A stretch of 64,000 bases of DNA from Bdellovibrionaceae bacterium UBA3535. Its GTDB lineage: Bacteria; Bdellovibrionota; Bdellovibrionia; Bdellovibrionales; UBA840. Positions 49,944-59,511 of this stretch are shown one piece after another. How positions within the stretch are numbered: the first letter of the stretch is position 1; every line of letters begins with the position of its first letter. The translations under genes were made by a program, and so were the position numbers. The notes under the pieces were generated by a model. The model was not told the DNA's origin. It was given only the letters and a program-made list of their open reading frames with translations, and ran no database searches. The DNA lies in contig DFOS01000008.1 in assembly GCA_002376845.1 (NCBI GenBank), positions 1-64,000 on the forward strand. The letters are read 5' to 3'.

Positions 49944-50895
49944 CATTTAGGCAAGGTGCCACAAACAATTCTTTGCCGCCATGTTCTTCAAAAGTCTCTT
50001 TTAATCCCATGCTTAGCTCTTCTATGGTTTCAATGCAGTCGGCTACAAAGGCAGGCGAAAAAACTGCTACAGACTTCACACCCTGCTTAGCTAGCTCTAT
50101 GACGGTGTCCTCAGTGTAGGGCTTTACCCATTCGGTGGGGCCAAGGCGAGATTGAAAGCAAATGGTGTAATTTTCTATTCCCATCTTTTTGGCGATGGCT
50201 ACGGCTGTTTTTTTACATTGGGAGACATAACAATTTTTGTTTTGTTCACATTCGATAAAGCAGCAGTTTTCTTTGACCATGCAATGGCCTTTGCCTTCAC
50301 CGCGCATTACATCCTTTTTGGGGAGACCGTGAAAAGAAAATAAATAGTGATCAAAGTTTTTATGCGGCAATGAGGTTTCGTATACCTGCTTGGAAGCTTC
50401 CAGATAATCTTCATGGAAATAAAAGGCGCCAAGGATCTTGGTTTGAATATGCGGATAGCTTTGCATGACTTCTTGAAACTTTTTAATTGCAGAGCCAGTG
50501 GTTGCCTTGGCAAATTGCGGATACAGTGGTAGAAAGTGAATTTCTTCAACACCCTCTTTTGCGAGCTCGGCCACTTTGCTGGCAATGCTTGGCTTACCAT
50601 AACGCATGCAAAAATCCACACGCCAGCCATCTAGAGCGCTTTGCAATTTTGCCGTCAAATCCTCTGTGTGTAGCATTAGGGGGGAGCCGCGCTCGGTCCA
50701 TACTTTCTGGTAATTTTTGGCTGATTCGTATTTACGTCTAGGCACAATGATAAGATTGACCAAAAACCAGCGAATCGGATAGGGAATGGTGATCACATCC
50801 TCATCCATCAAGAATTCTTTTAAATAGCGAGCCAAGGCTTCCGGCTCCGGAGCATCAGGGGTGCCTAGGTTATTTAGCAAAAGGGCTTTTTTCAT
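49867..50895 (-). CDS. hemH: Ferrochelatase with internal Cys-rich (probable [2Fe-2S]) insertion
   Basis: A 342-residue enzyme inserting Fe2+ into protoporphyrin, the last step of haem synthesis. Catalytic His189 is in FSFHGLP; Glu289 is in DCIETIEEL. Residues 205-227 hold six cysteines (205, 211, 212, 216, 222, 227) where ordinary ferrochelatases have KGDxY..Q. An internal cluster of this kind ligates [2Fe-2S] in the Myxococcus/Caulobacter class as I recall, so this protein probably belongs there. The start at 50895 gives the standard KKALLLNNLGTP opening; no clear Shine-Dalgarno. The 3' end overlaps ltaE by 77 nt. Confidence 0.93.
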   Translation of the reverse strand: MKKALLLNNLGTPDAPEPEALARYLKEFLMDEDVITIPYPIRWFLVNLIIVPRRKYESAKNYQKVWTERGSPLMLHTEDLTAKLQSALDGWRVDFCMRYGKPSIASKVAELAKEGVEEIHFLPLYPQFAKATTGSAIKKFQEVMQSYPHIQTKILGAFYFHEDYLEASKQVYETSLPHKNFDHYLFSFHGLPKKDVMRGEGKGHCMVKENCCFIECEQNKNCYVSQCKKTAVAIAKKMGIENYTICFQSRLGPTEWVKPYTEDTVIELAKQGVKSVAVFSPAFVADCIETIEELSMGLKETFEEHGGKELFVAPCLNASDEWVHALTKIVSPPAQSRPHPQP

Positions 50896-50965
50896 GTATA
50901 TTGGTACGTATAATTGTCGGGGTTTATTAGCAAAGAAAAAGGTGCGGCCCACTATATTTTTTACC

Positions 50966-50986
50966 TGTTACTTCGCCCATGTAACA
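50966..50986. promoter_or_regulatory. Inverted repeat upstream of the TIGR02147 regulator
   Basis: TGTTAC and GTAACA are perfect 6-bp arms with a 9-nt spacer, between the divergent hemH and regulator genes. Candidate operator. Confidence 0.45.
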
Positions 50987-50989
50987 ATA

Positions 50990-51031
50990 TATTACATTGC
51001 TCCTTGTGCTATTAGAAGGTGCATTGTAATA
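50990..51031. promoter_or_regulatory. Second, longer inverted repeat next to the regulator start
   Basis: TATTACATTGC (50990-51000) and GCATTGTAATA (51021-51031) match at 10 of 11 positions around a 20-nt spacer that includes AGAAGG. It ends 9 nt before the ATG at 51040. It may be an operator for autoregulation or an RNA hairpin over the ribosome-binding region. Confidence 0.5.
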
Positions 51032-51039
51032 CAGCATGC

Positions 51040-51798
51040 ATGGATGGTCAGGGGCTATTTCGAGATTTTTTAATGACTTATATGAGCGATTTGCAGCAAA
51101 GCAATCCCTCTTATTCAATGCGAGCGTTTGCTAAAAAATGCTCTGTTCACCCCGCTGTCATCTCGGAGATATTCAGTGGAAAACGCAAGGTGTCCACATC
51201 GTATGCAAAAAAAATCTTAGAGAACTTAATGATCGACCCCATTAAGCAAGAGCAATTAATTACTTGTTTTGATGATAAGTCTAGTTCCGAAGATATAAAG
51301 TTCAAGCAATTACGAGCTGATCAATACTTTGTTGTGGCGGACCCGATTTATTATTCACTCCTATCATTATTTGATACTCGCAAGCCTCCCGAACAGCCAG
51401 ATGAAATAGCGAAGCGTTTAGGCGTCTCGACTTGGAGGGTGGAGCAGGCCATAGAGAGGCTCATTCGACTAGGATTTATTAAAAAGCATAAAAGTAGCTA
51501 TAAAAATGTCAGCGAGCCGCTTACAACTACAGAAGATATCGCCAATTCTTCTTTAAAGAAACGTCACGAAAATAATTTAAGAGCAGCGTTAGAATCACTT
51601 TACTCAGATCCAGTTGATGAACGCGATTTTTCTTTTATTACTATGGCAATAGATCCTGACAAAATACCTAAAGCAAAAAAAATGATTCGAAAGTTTAAAC
51701 GAGAACTGGCTAAGGAGCTAGAATCAGGAAATCAAGCAGAAGTTTATGAATTATCTATACAATTATTTCCTCGCTCAAAAAAAGGAGAGCTAACATGA
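51040..51798 (+). CDS. TIGR02147-family regulator (DUF4423)
   Basis: A 252-residue protein of the TIGR02147 family known from Fibrobacter and Bdellovibrio. The N-terminal part is HTH-like (FRDFLMTYMSDLQQSNPSYSMRAFAKKC...VISEIFSGKRKVS), and a winged-helix DUF4423 follows (EIAKRLGVSTWRVEQAIERLIRLGFIKK). The family's function is unproven but probably transcriptional. The ATG at 51040 is preferred over a GTG at 51019, which lies inside the inverted repeat; neither has a good Shine-Dalgarno. The stop overlaps the following gene by 4 nt (ATGA), so it is translated with a secreted HExxH protein, which suggests it controls its own operon. Confidence 0.82.
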   Translation: MDGQGLFRDFLMTYMSDLQQSNPSYSMRAFAKKCSVHPAVISEIFSGKRKVSTSYAKKILENLMIDPIKQEQLITCFDDKSSSEDIKFKQLRADQYFVVADPIYYSLLSLFDTRKPPEQPDEIAKRLGVSTWRVEQAIERLIRLGFIKKHKSSYKNVSEPLTTTEDIANSSLKKRHENNLRAALESLYSDPVDERDFSFITMAIDPDKIPKAKKMIRKFKRELAKELESGNQAEVYELSIQLFPRSKKGELT

Positions 51799-53828
51799 AG
51801 TATATTATTCTAACCATTACTCAGCTGTTCGTTGTAAGTATGTATGCGTTTGCTGCAAATGAAGGTGGAAATGGGGATTACTGCGAACAACAAGATTCTA
51901 TATGTGAGCGAGTGTATTTTGAGGCCTCCAGTAGACATCCTTTGCAAGATAAACTGCTTCAATTAATACGAAGCGCGAAGATGCCCAATTACTTAAAAGA
52001 TGAAATGCTTCGAGATTTACGAGAAACGCTTGTTATTTATAGTGGAGAAGAAATCAGTGTCAAAGATCTACGTTCAAGATATGAGAAGCAGGTTACTTCT
52101 GTAACCACTAGCGAGGAATTTGATAAGGATGGTAATTTAGTAAAGAAAACAGTTACCACAAAAGAAGATTACCATGAGATTCTGCCTAAACTAGGAATAT
52201 TTATACATGGTCCAATAGGTTATAAAGTCGGTGATGAGGAGAACGTTTTTGTAAGAGCGATTACAGAGACAAAACCCATTCCAAAAGTCATTTATTTTAA
52301 GCGCTTCTTAGATTCTATGACAGAGCGCGAGTTAATACAGTTAGTTCTACATGAGCAAGGGCATAGGTTAAAATACTTTAAACATAGAGAAGACGAAAGA
52401 GCCGTTGAAGGTTGGGCTAATACCATGTCACAGTACCTATTTTCTGAAATTAGCTACGAGGATTTTAAGCAAGATTTAAAAGCCTTGGGATTTAGATTTG
52501 AGACTAGACTTGAGTTTCCGAATCAAAAATATTTAAAGGATAATATTTTTTACTCAGATATCGAGGTAGTTCTTTTTCCCGATGATATCATAAACACTGC
52601 TATCACTCGTGATCAGTCTTTTCTAGTCGAAGTCGCCGCGAAAGTGTTTGAGAGTTATCCGAGTTTAAAGGGACGTAATCAAATACTTCGCATCCGAGGC
52701 GAGGTAGAGAGCGCTATAAGATTTTTTGATCAAATAAAAAGGGGTAATGGTGCTACAAGTATAAAATTAAGGGTTACTTATACTAAAAAGCTTATAGGGG
52801 AAAGTAACAGCTCCTTGTCTACGGAGCAGAGCATTGACTTTATAAGTATGTCAACTTTAGAAATGGAGCAACTAGAGCAGCAGATTAGTGGTATTACAGA
52901 GCCATTTAACTTCTACTTTGATTTTCTAATTGTCGACAAGCATAAATGGGTGCTGCAAAAAAATAAAGAGGAAATGAAGCATGTTGTTTTGTATTTGGCC
53001 AGTCAATTTGTTGATAGGATTCGAAAAGGGCTGGAGCTTAAGCCTTACGTATACCAAAATATTAACAAAGCATTATATAATAGAAGTATAACGATTGATT
53101 TTTCTGATAAGTGGAATATCAAATATGCTATCGATGAAGATGAAGATGAAGATGAAGATGAAGACGGTAAGTACAGTTTTGAAAAAATAGAGATTTTTAT
53201 TGATCAAGATAGCCCCATGGAGGAGCAAGCAGATAAAATATTATCAGCTTTTTTTGAAGAAATAGAGGGGCATTTTGCAGAGGCTGGGCGTAAAGCAAAG
53301 GCTGCTGCAGCCAATAAAAAGTTGCATGAGTATTTTGCGCGTGGTTCAGCGGAAGCTTTGGTGGTGAATATGGATCATCCTGATGAGGATTTGCGCTACT
53401 ATAAAGATGCATTAGCAGAAACAAATTATATTGACTACGCTATGTGTATCCACAGAACTATGCAAGCTAAAAAAATACCAGACTTTAAAGTTCACTTGGA
53501 GACTAGTAATGATAATTTAGATACTATTTCATATGAATTATATGAAAATAATTTGTATCTGTACATTTCTAGAAATATTTTTAATGATAAAACTCTTAAG
53601 CGAATTTCCAGAGATGTCTTGATTTCTGATAATCTACTTTTTAGGCATCATGAGTTATATTACAAGCGAATTCTTAAAGTAAATAGTTATAGTATTACAA
53701 TGAATGAAAGTAGTTACTCCGAAGTCAGTTTTACATATCGTCCATATTTTCAAGAGTGGAAGATAGATTTTACTATAGCTATATCGGAAAGTTTCGATTT
53801 ATGTGAGGAGGTCGCTACCTCAAAGTAG
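51795..53828 (+). CDS. Secreted protein with HExxH zinc-metalloprotease motif
   Basis: A 677-residue protein. GGAGAG lies about 7 nt before the ATG; a signal peptide (KYIILTITQLFVVSMYAFA, cleavage near residue 20-21) follows. LVLHEQGHRLKYF contains HExxH (His186, Glu187, His190), and acidic ERAVEGWANT 10-15 residues later offers a third ligand (Glu200-205), as in gluzincins. A long region of unknown folds follows, including an acidic DE repeat (about 447-457, 6-bp DNA repeats at 53132-53166) and a C-terminal beta-rich part. I recognise no full-length family. The gene is AT-richer than neighbours by eye. Coupling to the TIGR02147 regulator suggests regulated secretion of a protease. Confidence 0.75.
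   Translation: MKYIILTITQLFVVSMYAFAANEGGNGDYCEQQDSICERVYFEASSRHPLQDKLLQLIRSAKMPNYLKDEMLRDLRETLVIYSGEEISVKDLRSRYEKQVTSVTTSEEFDKDGNLVKKTVTTKEDYHEILPKLGIFIHGPIGYKVGDEENVFVRAITETKPIPKVIYFKRFLDSMTERELIQLVLHEQGHRLKYFKHREDERAVEGWANTMSQYLFSEISYEDFKQDLKALGFRFETRLEFPNQKYLKDNIFYSDIEVVLFPDDIINTAITRDQSFLVEVAAKVFESYPSLKGRNQILRIRGEVESAIRFFDQIKRGNGATSIKLRVTYTKKLIGESNSSLSTEQSIDFISMSTLEMEQLEQQISGITEPFNFYFDFLIVDKHKWVLQKNKEEMKHVVLYLASQFVDRIRKGLELKPYVYQNINKALYNRSITIDFSDKWNIKYAIDEDEDEDEDEDGKYSFEKIEIFIDQDSPMEEQADKILSAFFEEIEGHFAEAGRKAKAAAANKKLHEYFARGSAEALVVNMDHPDEDLRYYKDALAETNYIDYAMCIHRTMQAKKIPDFKVHLETSNDNLDTISYELYENNLYLYISRNIFNDKTLKRISRDVLISDNLLFRHHELYYKRILKVNSYSITMNESSYSEVSFTYRPYFQEWKIDFTIAISESFDLCEEVATSK
53132..53166 (+). 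repeat. 6-bp GATGAA microsatellite encoding (DE)n
   Basis: Five to six tandem copies of GATGAA in the HExxH protein gene, producing Asp-Glu repeats. A simple slippage-prone tract; copy number may vary between strains. Confidence 0.85.
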
Positions 53829-53864
53829 TTGTAACTAGTGTCTTAGGGTGTTTATACCTGTTGT

Positions 53865-53885
53865 CGCCCTTATTTTCTAGGGGCG
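53865..53885. terminator. Hairpin between the HExxH gene and radA
   Basis: CGCCCTT pairs with AGGGGCG (one G-U) around a 7-nt loop between two convergent stop codons. No clean T run follows, so the terminator role is uncertain. Confidence 0.4.
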
Positions 53886-53934
53886 GTGGAGTGTCGAAAG
53901 TTTAAGACTAGCTCGTAGAAGCTCTGCTTAATTT

Positions 53935-55365
53935 TTAAAGATCAAGATCTCTACTTTTATTCTTTGGTCGCGGACGTTTCTGAAACAGCGACCTTAAATC
54001 ACGAACGTGAGAGATCCAATGAATATTGGCCAAATCTTTTTTGTCTAGATCTTGCAAATGTCGTTTGTTGGACTTGGGCATATAAAACTTTTTATATCCT
54101 AGCTTTTTAGCCTCCTGTAACCGCACTTCTGCAAAGGGGACCGCTCGAATTTCACCTGTAAGTCCGATCTCGCCAAAAAAGCAGGAGCCTTCTTGCAGGC
54201 ACTGATTGCCTTCGGAGGACATAATGGCTGCAACGATGGCAAGATCGGCAGCAGGCTCTTCGATTTTTAAGCCACCCACCACATTGGCAAAGACATCTTG
54301 GTTGGAAAATTGCAAATTTAAATACTTTTCTAAGACCGCCAAAAGCAAATGTAAACGATTGTGCGACAAGCCAATGCTCGTGCGGCGGGGAATGTTCAAC
54401 GGCGTAAAGGAAACCAGGGATTGGATTTCGCAGAGAAAAGGGCGTTGTCCTTCCATGCAGGCAAAGACCGCTGAGCCCATGGTGTCCACTTCGTGCTTTT
54501 CTAAAAACATTTCAGAGGGATTGCTTACTTCTTCTAGGCCTGAGCCCAACATTTGAAAAACACCCAATTGGTTGGCGGGACCAAAACGGTTTTTTAAGGA
54601 GCGCAAAAGACGAAACTGGTAATTGGTATCGCCTTCAAAAGACAAGACTGTGTCTACCATATGTTCCAAAACCTTTGGCCCTGCAAGATTGCCATCTTTG
54701 GTTACGTGCCCAATCAAAACCACAGCAATATTTTTGTTTTTTGCTAACATCATCAATTGTCCCGCACATTCTCGAACTTGTGATACCGAGCCAGGGGCCG
54801 AGGTAATGTCAGGCAGATAAATTGTTTGAATGGAATCGACAATCAAAACCCGCGGTTGTTTTTCATTGGTCAAATTGGTGATGCTTTGTAAATTGTTGAT
54901 CGAGGAAACCTCAACCAAATCTGAAGAGACGCCCAAGCGTTGTGCCCGCAGGGCCGTTTGATCCACACTTTCTTCAGCCGAAACATAAAGGCAAGGGATT
55001 TTGTTTTTTGCCAAACCGCCAACCATTTGTAATAGCAAGGTGGACTTGCCTATGCCTGGATCTCCACCTAGTAAGGTAAAGCTACCAGGAACCAATCCGC
55101 CGCCTAGCACTCGGTCTAGCTCTTCGTAATTGGTAGACCATCTTTGTACACGTTGCTCCGTTACCTTTTCACTTAGTTTAATGGCCTGCGCCTTCTTTTT
55201 TTCGGCACCAATGGCCCAGCCGCGCGCGTCTTTTGCTTCTGGCTGAAAAGTTTCTTCCACAATGGTGTTCCATTGATTACATTCAGAGCACTTACCTTGC
55301 CACTTGGGAAACTGAGCACCGCAACTTTGGCACGAATATACAGATTTGGTCTTCATTTTTGGCAT
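53935..55365 (-). CDS. radA: DNA repair protein RadA
   Basis: A 476-residue RecA-like helicase helping branch migration in recombination. Zinc finger Cys12/Cys15/Cys26/Cys29, Walker A GGDPGIGKST (100-109), the RadA-specific KNRFG (258-262), and a Lon-protease-like C-terminal domain (about 300-470, without a catalytic Ser-Lys pair expected). Length is usual (~455-460), slightly longer. Weak Shine-Dalgarno; an alternative ATG lies three codons later. Single gene, convergent with the HExxH gene. Confidence 0.96.
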   Translation of the reverse strand: MPKMKTKSVYSCQSCGAQFPKWQGKCSECNQWNTIVEETFQPEAKDARGWAIGAEKKKAQAIKLSEKVTEQRVQRWSTNYEELDRVLGGGLVPGSFTLLGGDPGIGKSTLLLQMVGGLAKNKIPCLYVSAEESVDQTALRAQRLGVSSDLVEVSSINNLQSITNLTNEKQPRVLIVDSIQTIYLPDITSAPGSVSQVRECAGQLMMLAKNKNIAVVLIGHVTKDGNLAGPKVLEHMVDTVLSFEGDTNYQFRLLRSLKNRFGPANQLGVFQMLGSGLEEVSNPSEMFLEKHEVDTMGSAVFACMEGQRPFLCEIQSLVSFTPLNIPRRTSIGLSHNRLHLLLAVLEKYLNLQFSNQDVFANVVGGLKIEEPAADLAIVAAIMSSEGNQCLQEGSCFFGEIGLTGEIRAVPFAEVRLQEAKKLGYKKFYMPKSNKRHLQDLDKKDLANIHWISHVRDLRSLFQKRPRPKNKSRDLDL

Positions 55366-55388
55366 AAAACTTTGCTATCATTTTTATA

Positions 55389-57800
55389 ATGAGCATTCAA
55401 TGGAAAAGCCTCCTACTCATAGCGCTATTTTTTTCTGCCCGGCTAGATGCAAGTCTAGTGGACGAGTTTCGTAGTCTACATCAAAAAAATGCAGCGATTT
55501 CGGATTATGACGAAATCGAAACCAAGCTTTTTAAAGAACTACCTTCGGAAAGGTCTTTGTTGCATTTTGCTTTTGGTAAATTGCACTTCCAAGCGGGCAA
55601 TCAGGAGAAAGCGCAGCAACATTTTTCTGAAAGCCTTCGCTTGGGTACAAGTCTTGATCAAATTGCTAGTTTGGATTTGGCTCGCTCCTACATAGCTACC
55701 GATAAAATTCCAGCGGCAAAGGTGGAGTTGAACAAGGTCATTCAGAAGCGATCTTATTTAAAGAAACAAGCACAGTTGGAGCTTGCTGGTATTCATATGA
55801 AGAATGGGCATCATATATCGGCGCGCCGACTTTATCGCTATTTAGAAAGACGCATGCGGCGGGACGAGCGTTATCCTGAAATACTGTGGAATCTAGCAAA
55901 GATTGAATTGAATTCGAAGCGGTCCTATCGGGCTTGTCGTTGGGTTCGAAAACTTTACTCTCGTAAACCCGAATATGAAAAACTGGCGCATTGGTCGCTG
56001 GACCCAAAGAGCATTCAAATCGGTGATCGTAAGGTGAATTGCAATATCAGTCGCTCGCATAAGAAAAAACGCATTCGTCGTTTTATTTTGGCGGGCATGA
56101 GTGATCGCGCGAAAAAAGAAATTGATGATTATGTAGAGAAGTATCGAAATAAATATACCTATGAGAGCCATTTGCTAAGTGCCTACTATCTTGTGCAAGA
56201 GGGTTATCCGAAAGAAGCTTTTCAAATTTTATTGCCTTACTATCCCTCGTATCAAAACGATTTGGATTTTCTCACGCAATTTGCCAAGGCTAGTGTGCGT
56301 GCCGGCGAGTATCAAGCTGCGGTGGGGGCCTACTACAAAGCGCATAGTATACGGCAACGCTCTCGCCAAGGCAGATTCGCCCTCTATCAAGCCGCGTTTT
56401 TAAGTTACCAGTTTCAGGACTATGACGGTGCTACACGTAAGTTTGAAGAGTTCGTAAAGAAGTATCGACGCTCAGGTTTGGCTAGACAGGCCCGTCAACA
56501 TTTGGCCTGGTTGAAGTATTTGAAAAAGGATTATGAAGGAGCTCTGGCTGCCTACAAGGATCTACGGCGTTACGGCTACATTGGTCGAAGCAAGCAGACC
56601 AAGTATTGGAAGGCAATGAGTTACTATCATCTGGATGATAAGGAGCAGGCAAAAAAAATTCTGAATTCACTAATCAATGAAAAGTCTCCTACCTATTACT
56701 CTGTCTTGGCCAAGGCCAGATTGTTGGAAATGGGGGAGAGCATTGTCGAGCGCCAACTGGCACAAGCCGATGAAGAAAGTGAAGCGGAAATCCTTAATAA
56801 CAATGATGGCATCGTTAGTGAAGCGGAGGAGAGCGAAGAAACGGTGGCAAAAATGGAAGAACTCTTAGAAAAAGAAGAAGAAGCCAAAGAAGATGCGGCA
56901 GATGCAGCGTTGGATCCAGTAGCAGAGCCCAATGGCCTAGCGGTTCTTAAAGCGCCTGAAGATAAAAAAGTAGAAGATGTTATTTTGGTGGAGGAGTTTT
57001 CCACCTCGAGTGCTAACAAGGCTTTTCGCCGTGCTGATGATTTAATACGACTTGGCTTTTTTGATTTGGCAAGATGGGAGCTCTTTCAGGTAGAAAAGTA
57101 TGCCAAAAAAGACAATGAGCGAAAAAAACTCATTCAACAATACGAAAAAATCCAAGCCTATCACCGTTCCCTCCATATAGCGCATCATCGATTTATTCGA
57201 GATCGCATCAAGTATGGTATTGATGGCGTATCGGGTTTATGGAAAAGTGCTTACCCGCAAGCTTTTAAAGACGTGGTGGAGAAAGAGGCTAGTCGAAAAG
57301 ATTTAGACCCTTACTTTGTTTGGTCCATTATGCGGGCAGAAAGTCATTTTCGTGTGGATGCCGAATCGCCAGTGGGAGCACAAGGCTTGATGCAGTTGAT
57401 GCCTTATACGGCAGTGAAGATTGCCAAAAAAGCAGGAGAGCCAAGCCCCAGTGTTGGGGATTTGCGAAAGCCAGCGGTCAATATCAGCCTTGGCACTGCA
57501 TATCTAAACCGCTTGATGAATATTTTTAATCGCTCCATGCCTCTTGTGGCAGCAGGTTACAATGCAGGTCCCCACCGAGTGAAAACATGGGCCAAAAACT
57601 TTGGCAATCTTAGTTTTGATGAATTTATTGAGCACATTCCCTTTGTCGAGACGAGAAACTATGTGAAAAAAGCTATCAAAAACCACTATATTTATCATCG
57701 TCTCTATGAAAAACCAAAGGCCGATGCCTATGTTTGGTTAACAAAAAACCTTCCCTATAGCTTCGATGGCCCTGCTCCTGCACGGGAAAATTGGCAATAA
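55389..57800 (+). CDS. slt: Soluble lytic murein transglycosylase
   Basis: An 803-residue periplasmic enzyme. A signal peptide (about 1-22) is followed by a long helical superhelix of TPR-like repeats (about 50-450), an acidic low-complexity linker (about 455-525), and the C-terminal SLT domain. The catalytic Glu651 is in MRAESHF, with SPVGAQGLMQLMP and AGYNAGPHRV as the other lysozyme-like motifs. It cleaves peptidoglycan to 1,6-anhydro-MurNAc. Larger than E. coli Slt70 because of the linker. It is divergent from radA. Confidence 0.93.
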   Translation: MSIQWKSLLLIALFFSARLDASLVDEFRSLHQKNAAISDYDEIETKLFKELPSERSLLHFAFGKLHFQAGNQEKAQQHFSESLRLGTSLDQIASLDLARSYIATDKIPAAKVELNKVIQKRSYLKKQAQLELAGIHMKNGHHISARRLYRYLERRMRRDERYPEILWNLAKIELNSKRSYRACRWVRKLYSRKPEYEKLAHWSLDPKSIQIGDRKVNCNISRSHKKKRIRRFILAGMSDRAKKEIDDYVEKYRNKYTYESHLLSAYYLVQEGYPKEAFQILLPYYPSYQNDLDFLTQFAKASVRAGEYQAAVGAYYKAHSIRQRSRQGRFALYQAAFLSYQFQDYDGATRKFEEFVKKYRRSGLARQARQHLAWLKYLKKDYEGALAAYKDLRRYGYIGRSKQTKYWKAMSYYHLDDKEQAKKILNSLINEKSPTYYSVLAKARLLEMGESIVERQLAQADEESEAEILNNNDGIVSEAEESEETVAKMEELLEKEEEAKEDAADAALDPVAEPNGLAVLKAPEDKKVEDVILVEEFSTSSANKAFRRADDLIRLGFFDLARWELFQVEKYAKKDNERKKLIQQYEKIQAYHRSLHIAHHRFIRDRIKYGIDGVSGLWKSAYPQAFKDVVEKEASRKDLDPYFVWSIMRAESHFRVDAESPVGAQGLMQLMPYTAVKIAKKAGEPSPSVGDLRKPAVNISLGTAYLNRLMNIFNRSMPLVAAGYNAGPHRVKTWAKNFGNLSFDEFIEHIPFVETRNYVKKAIKNHYIYHRLYEKPKADAYVWLTKNLPYSFDGPAPARENWQ

Positions 57801-57924
57801 TCTAAGCACAAAACCGGTGGCAAAAAGTATCTGGTTCTAACTACTTAGGTCATTTTGCCCCCTATTTGCTTTTGGTTTGACTGCCCCAACCCCTTCTTAT
57901 ATTTCAAGTACATCAGGAGGGATT

Positions 57925-59511
57925 ATGAGATCCATATTATTGATCATCGTAGGCGCATTTTTAAGCATTTCGTGCACAAAAAAGAGTAGCAAAATTGAAT
58001 ATGGTTTGGACTTAAACGAAACTTTAAGGGTTACGGTTTTAACCGAGCCACCTACATTGGATCATAACAAATCCACTGATACGACTTCTTCAAAAATTTT
58101 ATACAATATCATGGCGGGTTTAACTGCGTACAACTACGAAGACCCAGAGTTAAGTTTGTTGCCCGGTTTGGCTGAATCCTGGTCTTCTTCCAAGGATGCC
58201 AAAGAGTGGACTTTTAGGCTGCGAAAAGATGTGAAGTGGACCGATGGAGTACCCTTTAAAGCCCAGCAAGTGAAAGACGGATGGTTGCGTTTGCTAGATC
58301 CTAAGACGGCATCCGAATATGCCTATTTTCTACATGGAATTAAAAACGCACAAGACTACAATATGGGGAAAACGAAAGATCCCAATGATGTAGGCATTAC
58401 GGTTGTGGATGACCACACCATCAAAGTCGAACTAGAAGAAACGATGAGCTACTTTCCTTACCTTATGACTCATCCCTCAACTTACCCTGTGCGTTTGGAT
58501 GTCATTCAAAAACATGGCGACAATTGGACAGAACCTGAAAATATCCAAGGCTTAGGGCCCTATACTTTAAAGGTTTGGGATCACGACAAGGCGCTTGTGC
58601 TAGAAAGAAATCCCAATTTTTATGGTAAGCCCGCAGCGATTAAGAATGTGATTGTTTATATTATCAATGAGCTTTCTACCGCGATCAATTTGTTTGATGC
58701 AGGCAAATTGGATTCAGTGGATGAGCTGCCGAAGTCTGAATTGGCGGCATTAAAAAACCGTCCGGAGTACAAGTACCATTCTTTTCTGATATTGCAGTAT
58801 TACGGTTTTAATGTAGAGCAAGAACCATTTGATAACGAAAATTTTCGTAAGGCCATTGCTCATGCCATTGATAAAACCGAAATCATAAAAGTTTTAGGCG
58901 GTAATGATATCGCCATGAATTCTTGGGTGCCAGCGGGTATGTTTGGCTATGAGCCTGATATGGGTTTGCAGTTTGATGTGGAAAAAGCCAAAGAATACTT
59001 AGCGAAGGCAGGCTATGATTCTGAGGAGAAATTGCCGAAAATTGCTCTGGCATTTAACACCAACGAAAACCATCAAAAGGTTGCAGAGAATGTTCAAGCA
59101 CAGCTAAAAAAGAATCTTGGCATTACGATGGAAGTTAAAAATGAAGAGTGGAAGGTTTACCTGGCAAACCTAAAGGCCAATAAACATGGTATGTACCGTA
59201 TGGGGTGGGTAGCAGATTATCCAGATCCTGATAACTTTTTAAATTTGATGACCTCATATTCGCAGAACAACCGTTCGCGTTGGAAGAACAAAGACTACGA
59301 CAAACTCGTGGAGCAGGCGGCTGCGGAGCTAGACAAGCAAAAACGTAAGGACCTTTACCGAGAGGCGCAAAAAATCCTCTTAGAGCAAGACACGCCTGTG
59401 ATTCCTTTGTTTACATCGGTACACCACTTATTAGTTGGCGATCGTGTTGAGAACTATCCCATGAACGTATTGAACAATCTAGAATTTAAAAATGTTAGGT
59501 TGAAGCAATAG
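57925..59511 (+). CDS. oppA: Oligopeptide ABC transporter, substrate-binding lipoprotein
   Basis: A 528-residue SBP_bac_5 family protein. AGGAGGG lies 4 nt before the ATG at 57925. The signal peptide ends LSISC, so the lipidated residue is Cys19 or close. The DppA/OppA fold is evident: EPPTLDHNKSTD, GLAESWSSSKDAKEWTFRLRKDVKWTDG, GPYTLK, and DPDNFL near the end. It delivers peptides (or similar solutes) to the permease pair encoded next, oppB starting directly at its stop. Whether the substrate is di- or oligopeptides is not known. Confidence 0.92.
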   Translation: MRSILLIIVGAFLSISCTKKSSKIEYGLDLNETLRVTVLTEPPTLDHNKSTDTTSSKILYNIMAGLTAYNYEDPELSLLPGLAESWSSSKDAKEWTFRLRKDVKWTDGVPFKAQQVKDGWLRLLDPKTASEYAYFLHGIKNAQDYNMGKTKDPNDVGITVVDDHTIKVELEETMSYFPYLMTHPSTYPVRLDVIQKHGDNWTEPENIQGLGPYTLKVWDHDKALVLERNPNFYGKPAAIKNVIVYIINELSTAINLFDAGKLDSVDELPKSELAALKNRPEYKYHSFLILQYYGFNVEQEPFDNENFRKAIAHAIDKTEIIKVLGGNDIAMNSWVPAGMFGYEPDMGLQFDVEKAKEYLAKAGYDSEEKLPKIALAFNTNENHQKVAENVQAQLKKNLGITMEVKNEEWKVYLANLKANKHGMYRMGWVADYPDPDNFLNLMTSYSQNNRSRWKNKDYDKLVEQAAAELDKQKRKDLYREAQKILLEQDTPVIPLFTSVHHLLVGDRVENYPMNVLNNLEFKNVRLKQ

